Counted from the stretch's first letter, positions 52,914-62,322 are shown. The stretch is DNA of 64,000 nucleotides from Stenotrophomonas maltophilia (GCF_003970865.1 NZ_RXLZ01000009.1:1-64000), one strand, 5' to 3'. Notes: generated by a model from the sequence alone, not told the origin. Translations and numbers: made by a program.

Positions 52914-54689
52914 TCAGGCCTTCTTGCGTTCGGCGATGTAGGCCTGGATCTGCTGTTCCAGCACCGGCAGCGGCACCGAGCCCTGCTTGAGCAGGGTGTC
53001 GTGGAAGCCCTTGATGTCGAACTTGTCGCCCAGTTCCTTCTCGGCCTGCGCACGCAGGCGCACGATGGCGATCTCGCCCAGTTTGTAGCTCAGCGCCTGG
53101 CCCGGCCAGGAAATGTAGCGGTCCACTTCGGTGGTCACTTCGTGCTCGCTCAGCGCGGTGTGGTCACGCAGGTAGGCCAGCGCCTGCTCACGGGTCCAGC
53201 CCTTGCTGTGCACGCCGGTGTCGATCACCAGGCGCGTGGCGCGCCACATCTCGTAGGTCAGGCGACCGAAATCCTCGTAGGGGGTTTCGTAGATGCCCAT
53301 TTCCACGCCCAGCTTCTCGCAGTACAGCGCCCAGCCTTCGCCATAGGCGGAGATGTAGGCGTTGCGGCGGAACTCGGGCAGGTTCTTCTGCTCGGCGGCG
53401 ATCGCGCCCTGCAGCGCGTGGCCCGGATCGGACTCATGCAGGGTCAGTGCCGGCAGGTTGTACAGCGGGCGCGACGGCAGGTTGTAGGTGTTGAGCCAGT
53501 AGGTGCCCATGCCACCGCGGCCGGCGGTCCAGAACGGGGCGATGTCCGGCGGCACCGGCACGATGGTGAAGCGCGCGCGCGGCAGCGTCATGTACTTGCC
53601 AAGCTGGCCATCGGCCCGCTTGGAGATCCACGCGGCACGCGACAACAGCTCTTCCGGCGTCTTGGCGTAGAACTGCGGATCGGTACGCAGGAAGGTCAGG
53701 AACTCGGCGAAGCTGCCCTTGAACTTCACCTGCTTGATGATGTCGTTCATTTCCTTCTGGATGCGTGCGACTTCATCCAGGCCGATGCGGTGGATCTCAT
53801 CCGGCGACAGGTCCAGCGTGGTGTATTCGTGGATCTGCTGCTTGTAGTACGCCTTGCCATCGGGCATCGCTTCGGCGGCCAGCGTGGTACGCGCCTGCGG
53901 CACGTACTCGTTGACGAAGAAGGTACGCAGCTGCTGGAACGCCGGCACCACCTTGCCGCTGATCGCTTCACGCGCCTGTGCCTGCAGCCTGGCCTGTTCG
54001 GCGGCCGGAATGCTGTTGGGCAGCTTCTTGAACGGCGCGTACAGCGGCGACTCGGTGGGATCCATCAGCTCGGCGACGGTGGCGATGGAGACCTCGCGGC
54101 CATCGAGCACGGCACGCGGCACGCTGAAGCCACGCTTCAGGCCGGCACGCATGTTCTCGGTCTGCTGGCCGAAGTAGCGCGGCACATCGTTCAGCCGTGC
54201 GATGTAGTTCTGGTAGTCCTGCACGGTCTTCATCTCGCGCCGGGCCATGAAGGACAGGTTGGACCAGAACGAGGAGTCGGCGTTGAACGGCATCTCGTAG
54301 CCGCGCAGACGCGTCTCTTCGGCCAGGTTGAACACCTGGTCGCGGTAGATTGCGTAGTTGACCTGGTTGTCGGGCGACAGGGTCTTCGGGTCGATCTTCT
54401 TCAGCGCGGCGAGGGTCTCGTCCCACACCTTCAGGCGCGCCTGCTGCGCGGCCGGGCCGATGTCGGGCATGCGGGTAGCATTGGCCGGGGCGTCCTCGTC
54501 CTCGCTGGCCTCACCGCCGCCCTGCTGGCGCCACTTCCATTCCTTCTCGTACAGCGCGCGGAAGGCGGCGTCGGCGGGCGATTCGGCGGCCACGCTGGCC
54601 GGCGCGGCGGTGGCGGGCGGCGCGGCGGCCAGGGCCACGGTGGGGGCGGACAGGGCGAGCAGCAGGGCTACAGCAAGACGGGTTTTCAC
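52914..54689 (-). CDS. DUF885-family secreted hydrolase/peptidase
   Basis: This is a 591-residue exported protein. No suitable ATG exists near the family start; a GTG with GGGAA upstream opens a good signal peptide (KTRLAVALLLALSAPTVALA). The frame further upstream is repeat DNA. The catalytic-looking motif of the DUF885 family is present: TLHESDPGHALQG, followed by GEGWALYCEKLGVEMG. These resemble the His/Glu zinc site of gluzincin-like peptidases. Substrate is unknown. Location is periplasm, possibly as soluble protein. Confidence 0.85.
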   Translation of the reverse strand: MKTRLAVALLLALSAPTVALAAAPPATAAPASVAAESPADAAFRALYEKEWKWRQQGGGEASEDEDAPANATRMPDIGPAAQQARLKVWDETLAALKKIDPKTLSPDNQVNYAIYRDQVFNLAEETRLRGYEMPFNADSSFWSNLSFMARREMKTVQDYQNYIARLNDVPRYFGQQTENMRAGLKRGFSVPRAVLDGREVSIATVAELMDPTESPLYAPFKKLPNSIPAAEQARLQAQAREAISGKVVPAFQQLRTFFVNEYVPQARTTLAAEAMPDGKAYYKQQIHEYTTLDLSPDEIHRIGLDEVARIQKEMNDIIKQVKFKGSFAEFLTFLRTDPQFYAKTPEELLSRAAWISKRADGQLGKYMTLPRARFTIVPVPPDIAPFWTAGRGGMGTYWLNTYNLPSRPLYNLPALTLHESDPGHALQGAIAAEQKNLPEFRRNAYISAYGEGWALYCEKLGVEMGIYETPYEDFGRLTYEMWRATRLVIDTGVHSKGWTREQALAYLRDHTALSEHEVTTEVDRYISWPGQALSYKLGEIAIVRLRAQAEKELGDKFDIKGFHDTLLKQGSVPLPVLEQQIQAYIAERKKA

Positions 54690-54786
54690 GAGCACAGGTT
54701 CCCGGGAAGGCAGACCCCGATGATGGCACCGCTCACCGTCCGTGGCATGGGACGAAGGTCCTGCCTGCGCAGCAGGCCGGGCCCCG

Positions 54787-54938
54787 GTAGCGGCCAACCT
54801 TGGTTGGCGCTGGATTTCCCCGTGTGCCAACCAAGGTTGGCAGCTACCAGGCACGGTAGCCAGGCAAGCAGTAGATCCACGCCATGCGTAGATGCGCCGG
54901 GCCCGGATACACCTGCGCCGACCAAGGCCTGCACCTAC
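54787..54938. repeat. Group of SMAG-like palindromes (GCCAACC-TTGGTTGGC type)
   Basis: GTAGCGGCCAACCTTGGTTGGC faces GTGCCAACCAAGGTTGGCAG with CTACC, followed by GTAGATCCACGCCATGCG and a degenerate GCCGACCAAGGC unit with CTAC. It fills most of the 268-nt gap. Confidence 0.75.
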
Positions 54939-54957
54939 AGGATGGGCCCCGCAGGCC

Positions 54958-55305
54958 TCAGTGGCTCGCCTTGTCCCGCTTCCAGCCCCGGTGCTTGATG
55001 TCCAGCTGCAGGCTGTACAGCGCGGTGAACGCCGGGAACAGGTTCTGCAGTACGCCCACCGAGTCCTGCTTGGCCGAGAACAGGAAGTAGCTCAGCGTCA
55101 TCAGGCTGCCGACCACGCTCATGTACCAGAACAGCCGCGGGATCACCGGCTTGCCCGCACGCTTGGACGCGACGAACTGGACCAGCCAGCGGCCACCGAA
55201 CATCAGCGCGCCGGTATAGCCGATCAGCTTCCAGCCGGTCACATGCAGGCCGGTCCAGTACAGCCAGGTCAGCGGCTGGTCGAGCCAGTGCAGTTCCAGG
55301 CCCAT
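54958..55305 (-). CDS. Lipid A biosynthesis N-terminal domain (LAB_N) membrane protein
   Basis: This 115-residue protein with three membrane helices matches the LAB_N domain otherwise fused to lipid-A-disaccharide synthase: WTGLHVTGWKLIGYTGALMFGGRWLVQF, then RLFWYMSVVGSLMTLSYF. The ATG overlaps the glycosyltransferase stop by one base, so the two are translated together. Such pairs work in lipid-linked sugar transfer to lipid A or other envelope polymers. The exact product is unknown. Confidence 0.85.
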   Translation of the reverse strand: MGLELHWLDQPLTWLYWTGLHVTGWKLIGYTGALMFGGRWLVQFVASKRAGKPVIPRLFWYMSVVGSLMTLSYFLFSAKQDSVGVLQNLFPAFTALYSLQLDIKHRGWKRDKASH

Positions 55306-56027
55306 CACCGCTCTTCCACCGCAGTGCGCTTGCTGCGGGTGATCAGCCAGGCCACGCCGCGCAGATCACGAATGCCGACCAGCGCACGGCCCAGGTTGTT
55401 GTACTTGGAGACGCCGGCGGTGCGGTGGCGGTGGTTGACCGGCACACTGATGGTCTTCCAGCCGGCACGCTGCATCAGCGCCGGCAGGTAGCGGTGCATA
55501 TGGTCGAAGTACGGCAGGTCGAGGAACGCGCTGCGCTCGAACAGCTTGATGCCGCAGCCGGTATCGGGCGTATCGTCGCGCAGCATGCGTGCACGGATGG
55601 CGTTGGCCCACTTGCTGGCCCAGCGCTTGCTGCCGCTGTCCTGGCGGTTGACCCGCCAGCCGGCGAACAGCTTCACCTGCGCCTCGGCCGCATCGCGCGC
55701 GGCCAGCAGCTTGGGAATGTCGGCCGGATCATTCTGCCCGTCGCCATCGAGGGTCGCGATCCACGGCGCACGTGCGTGCTTGACGCCGGTGCGCACGGCG
55801 GTGCTCTGCCCGCTCTGGTCCACGTGGTGCAGCACCCGCAGTTCCGGCGTGGTCGCCTTCAGGCCCTGCAGCACCGCCAGGGTGTCATCGCGCGAGTGGT
55901 CGTCGATGTAGACGATCTCGAACGGCAGCAGTCCACGCAGTGCAGCGGTGATTTCGGCAACCAGCGGGGCGACATTGTCGCGTTCGTTGAACACCGGGAC
56001 GACAACGGAAAGCTCGGGTTGGCTCAT
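55305..56027 (-). CDS. Family 2 glycosyltransferase (DPM1-like)
   Basis: This 240-residue GT-A enzyme resembles dolichol/polyprenyl-phosphate sugar transferases. Motifs are VVVPVFNERDNV, YIDDHSRDDT, ATLDGDGQNDPADI (metal-binding DxD) and GCGIKLFERSAF, then NHRHRTAGVSKYN. No C-terminal membrane helices are present; the LAB_N partner may provide the membrane anchor. It lies 89 nt downstream of the epimerase gene, suggesting one sugar-modification operon. Confidence 0.9.
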   Translation of the reverse strand: MSQPELSVVVPVFNERDNVAPLVAEITAALRGLLPFEIVYIDDHSRDDTLAVLQGLKATTPELRVLHHVDQSGQSTAVRTGVKHARAPWIATLDGDGQNDPADIPKLLAARDAAEAQVKLFAGWRVNRQDSGSKRWASKWANAIRARMLRDDTPDTGCGIKLFERSAFLDLPYFDHMHRYLPALMQRAGWKTISVPVNHRHRTAGVSKYNNLGRALVGIRDLRGVAWLITRSKRTAVEER

Positions 56028-56116
56028 AAGGCACTCGGCCAAAGGGGGACAAAGACCGCGCATTCTCCGAAGCCGAGGTTATCCGAAGATGAATCCGGCT
56101 GTGTGAGGATCCGTCC

Positions 56117-57082
56117 TCAGGCGCGATCGCCAAAATACTCGCGGCACCACTGCACGACGGGGGGCAACCCTTCTTCGATCGGGGTCACCGCGTCGAAGCC
56201 GAATGCGTCATGGGCGCGCCGGGTATCGGCCATCGTGCGCACCATGTCGCCCGGCTGCATCGGCTTGTAGACCTTCTGCGCGGGGCGACCGGCGGCCTGC
56301 TCGATCACGCTGATGAAGCGCTCCAGCTCGACCGGCGTATGGTTGCCGAGGTTGAACACCCGGTGCGGTACCGGACCATCGGCCGGATGCGCGAGCGCGC
56401 CGAGAATACCCGACACGATGTCGGAGACATGTGTGAAATCGCGCTGCATGCGGCCTTCGTTGAACACGTCGATCGGCCGCCCGGCCAGCACCGCGCGCGA
56501 GAACAGCAGCGGTGCCATGTCCGGCCGGCCCCACGGGCCATACACGGTGAAGAAGCGCAGGCCGGTGGCATGCAGGCCGTACAGCTGCGCGTAGGTGTAG
56601 GCCATCAGCTCGTTGGCGGCCTTGGTCGCCGCGTACAGCGAGCGCGGCTGGTCCACGCGCTGGTCCTCGGAGAACGGCGGCGTGGCCGAATCACCGTAGA
56701 CCGAGCTGCTGGAGGCATAGACCAGGTGCTGCACGCCACGGTGGCGGCACAGCTCGAGCATGTTGACGAAGCCGACCAGGTTGCTGTCGACGTAGGCGTG
56801 CGGGTTCTCCAGCGAATAGCGCACGCCGGCCTGTGCAGCCAGGTGGATCACCGCAGTCGGCTGCACCTCGTCGAACAGTGCCGCCAGGCCCTGCTGATCG
56901 GTCAGGTCCAGGGTGCGCAGGTCCAGTGCCGGGCACAGCGCGGCCACGCGGTCGCGCTTGATCTGCGGGTCGTAGTAGTCGTTGAAGTTGTCCAGGCCGA
57001 CCACGGGCTGGCCGGCCTCCAGCAGCGCGCGGGCGGTGTAGGCACCGATGAAGCCGGCAGCGCCGGTGAGCAGAATGGTCAT
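56117..57082 (-). CDS. NAD-dependent epimerase (UDP-glucuronate 4-epimerase-like)
   Basis: This 321-residue extended short-chain dehydrogenase has the Rossmann motif TGAAGFIG at the N-terminus, DNFNDYYDPQIK, SSSSVYG and the catalytic YAATK. The YYDPxIK and RFFTVYGPWGRPDMA texts are characteristic of UDP-glucuronate 4-epimerases (galacturonate formation). It precedes the GT2 and LAB_N genes, so it probably supplies a nucleotide sugar for envelope modification. Full length and motifs are intact. Confidence 0.88.
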   Translation of the reverse strand: MTILLTGAAGFIGAYTARALLEAGQPVVGLDNFNDYYDPQIKRDRVAALCPALDLRTLDLTDQQGLAALFDEVQPTAVIHLAAQAGVRYSLENPHAYVDSNLVGFVNMLELCRHRGVQHLVYASSSSVYGDSATPPFSEDQRVDQPRSLYAATKAANELMAYTYAQLYGLHATGLRFFTVYGPWGRPDMAPLLFSRAVLAGRPIDVFNEGRMQRDFTHVSDIVSGILGALAHPADGPVPHRVFNLGNHTPVELERFISVIEQAAGRPAQKVYKPMQPGDMVRTMADTRRAHDAFGFDAVTPIEEGLPPVVQWCREYFGDRA

Positions 57083-57127
57083 GACAGGGGCCTGGAAACG
57101 AAGTTCAGGCCCCCGATGTTACCGGTC

Positions 57128-57862
57128 TCAGAACAAACCGAAACGCTTCTTCGCCACGTTGGTGCGGCCGGGCTCGATCACATCGTTGATCTGTTTCGCA
57201 TCGAAGCGGTCGAGCAGGACGTCGTCGCCCTTCTTCAGCTTCAGGTCCATCTCTTCCGGATACAGCGGAACCAGACTCATGAAGCTGATGATCCTGCCGT
57301 CGTCCAGTTCCAGCGTGGCGAAGTTCTCCGGGGTAGTCACCGGCGGCAGCACGATGGCGCCGTCGAAACCCACGCCCGGCGCGTAGGGCTCGCTGGGATG
57401 GCCGTTGGGAATGGTGTGGCCGAAGCCCAACCAGGTGTCGTACTCGTGCGGCAGCCGCGCCATGCCCTTCAGCAGGCGCACCGGCCAATAGTTGCGCTCA
57501 TCCTCGAAGGCATCCTGGGACATCGGCCAGTCGGCCGGCAGGGTCACCATCAGCTCCATGTAGCGCGGCACGTCCGCATCCGCCTCGGCGGGCACGGTCA
57601 TCGGCAGGTCGCTCATGCCGGAGGTGACCAGGCGCAGGTACGGGCAGTGTTCATTGGCCGGCACCACGTGCACGTCGATGTGCACCAGGTCGGAGATGAG
57701 CTCGTGAAGAACCGTCTCGATCGGCCCGAGATGATGCGTGATGTGTGCGCTGATCGCCTCGATGTGCTTTTCTTCGCCGATGGCGAGCGCGAAGTCCTTT
57801 TCGCGGCGATGTACCAGTATCTGGGTGCCGTCCGGGCTGATGTCCTCGTATTCGTTGCTCAC
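57128..57862 (-). CDS. Suppressor-of-fused (SUFU) domain protein
   Basis: This 244-residue protein starts at a GTG preceded by AGGGA (VSNEYEDISPDG); a second GTG lies eight codons upstream. The SUFU domain is recognised from VLHELISDLVHIDVHVVPA, YLRLVTSGMSDLPM and the GFGHTIPNG motif. Bacterial SUFU proteins are often immunity-like or of unknown role. Here the protein stands alone between the epimerase and parB, with no toxin gene beside it. Confidence 0.85.
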   Translation of the reverse strand: MSNEYEDISPDGTQILVHRREKDFALAIGEEKHIEAISAHITHHLGPIETVLHELISDLVHIDVHVVPANEHCPYLRLVTSGMSDLPMTVPAEADADVPRYMELMVTLPADWPMSQDAFEDERNYWPVRLLKGMARLPHEYDTWLGFGHTIPNGHPSEPYAPGVGFDGAIVLPPVTTPENFATLELDDGRIISFMSLVPLYPEEMDLKLKKGDDVLLDRFDAKQINDVIEPGRTNVAKKRFGLF

Positions 57863-57988
57863 GTCCTGTTCCCTGGATGAGGCCACGGACCGGAGAGCAG
57901 TGCATCCCCCGGCACACGCGGCGGTGCGTTCCCTGTCATCTGCAGGACGCGGCGGGAACAGGCCGCACCCCTTGTCGCTGCGCCGGGC

Positions 57989-58912
57989 TCAGCCCTGGCG
58001 CGTACGCAGTTTTTCCAGCACACCGTCCAGGGTATCCAGGTCGGTGTAATGGATGATCAGCTTGCCCTTGCCGCCCCGGCCGTGGCTGATCGCCACCTTG
58101 GCACCCAGCGCTTCGGACAGTTCGGTTTCCAGCGAGGCGATGTCGGCCTGCTGCACCTTCGGCGTCGCCACCGGGCGGTTGCTCGGCACCTTGCCGGCGG
58201 CGAAGGCCTGCGCACGGCGTTCGACCTCGCGCACCGACCAGCCTTCATCGGCCGCTTCCTGCGCCAGCTTGCCGGCCAGCTCGGGAGCCAGGGTCAGCAG
58301 CGCGCGGGCGTGGCCCATCTCCAGGCGGCGGGTTTCCAGCAGCAGGCGGATCGCCACCGGCAGCTCCAGCAGGCGCAGCAGGTTGGACACCGCCGCGCGC
58401 GAGCGGCCGACGGCCTCGGCGGCCTCGGCATGGGTCAGGGTGAATTCGCTGATCAGGCGCTGCAGCGCCTCGGCTTCTTCCAGCGGGTTGAGGTCTTCGC
58501 GCTGGATATTCTCGATCAGCGCCATCGCGATGACGGTGCGGTCTTCCAGCTCGCGCACCACCACCGGCACTTCGTCCAGGCCGGCCAGCTGCGATGCGCG
58601 CCAGCGGCGCTCACCGGCGACGATTTCGTAGTTGCCCGCCGGCAGCTGGCGCACCAAGATCGGCTGGATCACGCCCTGCGACTTGATCGAGTCGGCCAGC
58701 TCGGACAGCTTGCCCTCGTCCATCTCGCGGCGCGGCTGGTACTTGCCCGGCTGCAGCTGGCCAACGGCCAGCTTGCGCAGCACTTCACCCGGCAGCGGCT
58801 CGATCACCGCGGTGGTGGCCTGCACCTGGCTGACCGCCCCCTTGGGACCCAGCAGCGCATCCAGGCCACGGCCGAGGCCTCGCTTCTTGGCTGCCGGCTT
58901 GCTGCTGGTCAT
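57989..58912 (-). CDS. parB: Chromosome partitioning protein ParB
   Basis: This 307-residue ParB has an N-terminal ParA-interacting peptide (KRGLGRGLDALLG), the CTP-binding domain with AGERRWRAS and ALIENIQREDLNPLEEA, and an HTH (LTHAEAAEAVGRSRAAVSNLLRLL). A C-terminal dimerisation domain follows (GRGGKGKLIIHYTDLDTLD). It binds parS and loads SMC near the origin. The ATG overlaps the parA stop by one base. No canonical parS (TGTTTCACGTGAAACA) was noticed in this window. Confidence 0.96.
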   Translation of the reverse strand: MTSSKPAAKKRGLGRGLDALLGPKGAVSQVQATTAVIEPLPGEVLRKLAVGQLQPGKYQPRREMDEGKLSELADSIKSQGVIQPILVRQLPAGNYEIVAGERRWRASQLAGLDEVPVVVRELEDRTVIAMALIENIQREDLNPLEEAEALQRLISEFTLTHAEAAEAVGRSRAAVSNLLRLLELPVAIRLLLETRRLEMGHARALLTLAPELAGKLAQEAADEGWSVREVERRAQAFAAGKVPSNRPVATPKVQQADIASLETELSEALGAKVAISHGRGGKGKLIIHYTDLDTLDGVLEKLRTRQG

Positions 58913-59709
58913 CAGACGGTCTCCACGGCCTTGGCGGCCTTGTTGCGTTCGTTGTTGCGGCGGATGATCTCGCCGGCCAGGCCCAGGTAGGCCACGCCAC
59001 CGCGCGAGGCGCGGTCGTAGCCCACGATGCTCTGGCCATGGCTGGGCGCCTCGGCCAGGCGCACGTTGCGCGGCACGATGGTGCGGAACACGCGGTCGCC
59101 GAAGTGCTCGGTAAGCTCGGCCGACACCGCGTTGGCCAGGTTGTTGCGCACATCGAACATGGTGCGCAGCACGCCTTCGATCTCCAGCGCCGGGTTCAGG
59201 TTGGCACGCAGCGCTTCGATGGTTTCCACCAGCGCGCTCAGGCCTTCCAGCGCGTAGTACTCGCACTGCATCGGCACGATCACCGAATCGGCGGCGGCCA
59301 GTGCGTTGAGCGTCAGCAGCGACAGCGCCGGCGGGCAGTCGATCAGGATGTAGTCGTACTCGTCGCGGATCGGTGCCAGCGCGCGCTTCAGCCGCTGCTC
59401 GCGCTCACTCTGCGCCATCAGCTGGATCTCGGCGGCGGTCAGGTCGATGTTGCCGGGCAGCAGGTCGTAGCCTTCGGCGGTCTGCACGCGCACATCGGCG
59501 GCGCTGGACTCGCCCAGCAGCAGATCGTAGGTGGAGGAGACCAGCTCACGCTTGTCCACGCCACTGCCCATGGTCGCGTTGCCCTGCGAATCCAGGTCGA
59601 CCAACAGCACGCGCTTGGGTGCGTTGGCCAGGGAAGCGGCCAGGTTGACGGCGGTCGTGGTCTTGCCGACGCCACCCTTCTGGTTGGCGATGGCGATGAT
59701 GCGGGCCAT
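58912..59709 (-). CDS. parA: Chromosome partitioning ATPase ParA
   Basis: This 265-residue ParA/Soj starts MARIIAIANQKGGVGKTTT with the deviant Walker A. The A' motif VLLVDLDSQGNAT and the Walker B text YDYILIDCPPAL are present. The short N-terminus lacks an HTH, as in chromosomal ParA. It drives origin segregation with ParB and is placed between rsmG and parB, the usual order. Confidence 0.96.
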   Translation of the reverse strand: MARIIAIANQKGGVGKTTTAVNLAASLANAPKRVLLVDLDSQGNATMGSGVDKRELVSSTYDLLLGESSAADVRVQTAEGYDLLPGNIDLTAAEIQLMAQSEREQRLKRALAPIRDEYDYILIDCPPALSLLTLNALAAADSVIVPMQCEYYALEGLSALVETIEALRANLNPALEIEGVLRTMFDVRNNLANAVSAELTEHFGDRVFRTIVPRNVRLAEAPSHGQSIVGYDRASRGGVAYLGLAGEIIRRNNERNKAAKAVETV

Positions 59710-59821
59710 GCGGGTGTGCCTCGTCGACGTGTGCTGGGACCGGTCATTATGCGTACAACCGGCCCCTTGCGGAAATCGTGAATCGCCAACCCGTTGTTCC
59801 ACAAGGGGCTGGCGGCGGGAA

Positions 59822-60460
59822 TCAGGGACCTGTAACAGTGACCAGATGGCGTTCGCCGGCCAGGCCGGGCACGCTCAGCGGGGTCACCTCGCGCACCTGC
59901 CAGCCAGCCGGCAGGTCCGAGATCTCCTCATGCGGGTAGACGCCCTTCATGGCCAGCAGCACGCCACCGGGGCGCAGCAGGTGACCACCGACGCGGACGA
60001 TGCCGGCCAGGGTGTCCATCGCGCGCGCGGTCAGCTGGTCGTAACGACCGGCCTCGTCCAGCGCCTCGGCGCGCGATTCGGCCACGCGGGCGTTGTCCAG
60101 GCCGAGCTGGCGCACGGCCTCGCGCATGAAGCGCGCCTTCTTGCCGTTGCTCTCGACCAGGGTGACCTGCAGGCCCGGGCAGGCGATCGCCAGCGGGATG
60201 CCGGGCAGCCCGGGGCCGGTACCGAGGTCGGCCAGGCTGCCGTCAGCCACGAACGGCTGCATTGCCAGCGAATCGAGCAGGTGGCGGGTGACCATCTCCT
60301 GCGGGTCGCGGATGGCGGTGAGGTTGTAGGTGCCGTTCCAGCGGTGCAGCAGGGCCAGGTAGCGCAGCAGCGGCGGCGCCAGCGCGGCGTCCAGGCCCAT
60401 GCTGGCCAGGCCCTGTTCCAGCGTGGCAGCCACGCTGGCGGGAAGTGGGTGTTCGCTCAT
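59822..60460 (-). CDS. rsmG: 16S rRNA (guanine527-N7)-methyltransferase RsmG (GidB)
   Basis: This 212-residue methyltransferase has the SAM motif [16 protein letters not shown] (about 77-92) and the preceding [21 protein letters not shown], both diagnostic of Rsm[22 protein letters not shown] and ARAMDTLAG follow. It methylates G527 of 16S rRNA; loss gives low-level streptomycin resistance in other bacteria. It lies upstream of parA by about 110 nt. Confidence 0.95.
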   Translation of the reverse strand: MSEHPLPASVAATLEQGLASMGLDAALAPPLLRYLALLHRWNGTYNLTAIRDPQEMVTRHLLDSLAMQPFVADGSLADLGTGPGLPGIPLAIACPGLQVTLVESNGKKARFMREAVRQLGLDNARVAESRAEALDEAGRYDQLTARAMDTLAGIVRVGGHLLRPGGVLLAMKGVYPHEEISDLPAGWQVREVTPLSVPGLAGERHLVTVTGP

Positions 60461-60499
60461 GCCGCCATTATCGCCGGTTTTGCGCGCTGATTCCCCGCT

Positions 60500-61099
60500 T
60501 CAGTGCGGATACCAGGCCAATGCCGCACGGAACTGGCCGCTGGCCTGCCATTCGTGCAGGTGCCAGCGCGCGGCCTCGCCCAGTTCCGGGTCGCACCAGC
60601 GCAGGTGCAGGGCGCCATCGGCCCCCGGCGCCAGCTGCAGGCGGTGCAGGCCGAACGAGATGCCCTGCCCGTGCGCCTTCAGGATGGCCTCCTTGACGCA
60701 CCACACGCGGAAGAACCAGTGCTCGCGTCCGGCCTCGTCCAGGCTTTCCAGCCAGGCCACCTCCTCGGGGTGGAAGAAGCGCCGTACGATTTCCAGAAGA
60801 CGCGGCCGCGGCCGCAGCAGTTCCAGGTCGACACCCAGCCGCACGCCTTCGCCCAGCGCCACCAGCAGCACCTCGCCACTGTGGCTCCAACCGGTGCCGT
60901 AGTGGGCCAGCGCGCCGCTCAGTTCCGGCCGGCCCTTGTCATCGCGGAGCAGCGGCAGCGTCTCCGGGTCGGCGCCCAATGCCTGCGCCAGCACCTGCCG
61001 CGCCTGCGGTTCACCGCGGTGGCCCGGCACGTGCGGGCACCGCCAGACCGTCACCGGACCGAAGCGCCACGGGCCGTCGAGGGTCGCTGGCAGGCTCAT
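60500..61099 (-). CDS. 4'-phosphopantetheinyl transferase (Sfp/AcpT type)
   Basis: The protein has 199 residues from the ATG at MSLPATLDGPW; a GTG nine codons upstream is possible. The Mg-binding LGVDLELLRPR and the WCVKEAILKAHGQG motif (WxxKEA) are present, with a P-pant loop GRPELSGALAHYGTGWSHS. It transfers phosphopantetheine from CoA to carrier proteins of fatty-acid, polyketide or peptide synthesis. No carrier-protein gene is adjacent. Confidence 0.88.
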   Translation of the reverse strand: MSLPATLDGPWRFGPVTVWRCPHVPGHRGEPQARQVLAQALGADPETLPLLRDDKGRPELSGALAHYGTGWSHSGEVLLVALGEGVRLGVDLELLRPRPRLLEIVRRFFHPEEVAWLESLDEAGREHWFFRVWCVKEAILKAHGQGISFGLHRLQLAPGADGALHLRWCDPELGEAARWHLHEWQASGQFRAALAWYPH

Positions 61100-61183
61100 C
61101 CGCACGCGCCCATCACGCAATTCCACGACGGGTTCACAGGCCTGCGCGTCAACTGGTCACAGTTCCCCACCGGAGGTTCGATC

Positions 61184-61435
61184 ATGGGCATCATCGTTTG
61201 GCTGATCGTCGGCGGCATCGTAGGCTGGCTGGCCAGCATCATCATGAAGCGCGATGCCCAGCAGGGCATCATCCTCAACATCGTGGTCGGCATCGTCGGC
61301 GCGCTGATTTCCGGCTGGCTGTTCGGCGGCGGCATCAACGAAGCGATCACCATCCGCACCTTCCTGTTCTCGCTGATCGGTGCGGTGATCCTGCTGGCGA
61401 TCGTCAACCTGTTCACCCGCAAGAGCATACGGTGA
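61184..61435 (+). CDS. GlsB/YeaQ/YmgE-family membrane protein
   Basis: This 83-residue protein with three membrane helices begins MGIIVWLIVGGIVGWLASII after a GGAGG site. The glycine-rich helices (ILNIVVGIVGALISGWLFGG) are the transglycosylase-associated protein pattern. Such proteins are commonly stress-inducible. It is divergent from the phosphopantetheinyl transferase gene and ends close to a SMAG element and a strong terminator. Confidence 0.92.
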   Translation: MGIIVWLIVGGIVGWLASIIMKRDAQQGIILNIVVGIVGALISGWLFGGGINEAITIRTFLFSLIGAVILLAIVNLFTRKSIR

Positions 61436-61442
61436 TCTGATG

Positions 61443-61464
61443 GTAGTGCCGGCCGCTGGCCGGC
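61443..61464. repeat. Single SMAG element (GTAGTGCCGGCCGC type)
   Basis: GTAGTGCCGGCCGCTGGCCGGC forms one palindrome 7 nt after the GlsB-type gene. Confidence 0.75.
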
Positions 61465-61475
61465 AGACGCATCAC

Positions 61476-61506
61476 AACGGGGCCCGGCAATCGTCGGGCC
61501 CCGTTC
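61476..61506 (+). terminator. Rho-independent terminator after the GlsB-type gene
   Basis: AACGGGGCCCG pairs with CGGGCCCCGTT over a 9-nt loop and is followed by CTGT. The stem is perfect. Confidence 0.75.
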
Positions 61507-61507
61507 T

Positions 61508-61563
61508 GTAGAGTCGAGCTTGCTCGACTGCATGGGAGATCAGTCGAGCAAGCTCGACTCTAC
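61508..61563. repeat. SMAG pair overlapping the 3' end of xthA
   Basis: GTAGAGTCGAGCTTGCTCGAC and its inverted copy ending in CTAC lie 11 nt apart. The right-hand copy encodes the last residues and the stop of the exonuclease III gene. Confidence 0.8.
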
Positions 61564-62322
61564 TTCCACCCACGCCGGCGCATGGTCGCTCGGGCGTTCC
61601 CAGGTACGCGGCTCGCGGTCGATGCCCGAGGCCACCGCACTGCCCTTCAGCGCGTCGGAGACCAGGGTCAGGTCGATGCGCAGGCCCAGGTTGCGGCGGA
61701 AGCCGGCTGCACGGTAATCCCACCAGCTGAAGGTGCCCGCCTCGTCATTGTGCAGGCGGAAGCCATCGTGCAGGCCCAGCTGCAGCAGCTTGTTGAGTGC
61801 GCCGCGCTCGGCGGTGGAGGTCAGGATGTGGTTTTCGTTCCACACCTCCGGGTCGTGCACGTCGCGCGCGTCCGGGGCGATGTTGAAATCGCCCATCACG
61901 ATCAGCTTCGGATGCCGCTGCAGTTCTTCGGCGATCCACGCATGCACCGCTTCCAGCCAGCGCAGCTTGTAGTCGTACTTGTCGGTGCCGACGTCCTGGC
62001 CGTTGACCACGTACAGGTTGATCACCCGCAGATCGCCGAAGGTACCGGCGATGACGCGCTTCTGCTCGTCCTCGAAGCCGGGGATGCCGATCTGCACGTC
62101 CTGCGCCGGCTCACGCGACAGCAGCGCCACGCCGTTGTAGGTCTTCTGGCCGGCGAACACGCTGCGGTAGCCCGCGGCGATCAGCGCCGAATCGGGGAAC
62201 TTGTGGTCCTCCAGCTTGGTTTCCTGGATACCGACGATGTCCGGGCCGAAATCCTTGAGCCACTGCTCCAGGTGCGGCAGGCGGACATTGAGCGAATTGA
62301 CGTTCCACGAGGCGATTTTCAT
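61540..62322 (-). CDS. xthA: Exodeoxyribonuclease III
   Basis: This 260-residue AP endonuclease/3'-5' exonuclease has MKIASWNVNSLNVR, GIQETKLEDHKFP (catalytic Glu), VMGDFNIAPDARDVHDP and a C-terminal RPSDHAPAWVEV with the catalytic Asp-His. It acts in base excision repair. The final residues (VESSLLD) and the TGA are encoded by a SMAG repeat, so the native C-terminus has been replaced or extended by the repeat. All catalytic residues lie upstream of it. Confidence 0.94.
   Translation of the reverse strand: MKIASWNVNSLNVRLPHLEQWLKDFGPDIVGIQETKLEDHKFPDSALIAAGYRSVFAGQKTYNGVALLSREPAQDVQIGIPGFEDEQKRVIAGTFGDLRVINLYVVNGQDVGTDKYDYKLRWLEAVHAWIAEELQRHPKLIVMGDFNIAPDARDVHDPEVWNENHILTSTAERGALNKLLQLGLHDGFRLHNDEAGTFSWWDYRAAGFRRNLGLRIDLTLVSDALKGSAVASGIDREPRTWERPSDHAPAWVEVESSLLD

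Noticed and set aside
54690-54854. N-terminal extension of the DUF885 protein
   Set aside because: The open frame upstream of the GTG is translated SMAG-like repeat DNA and would place the signal peptide internally.
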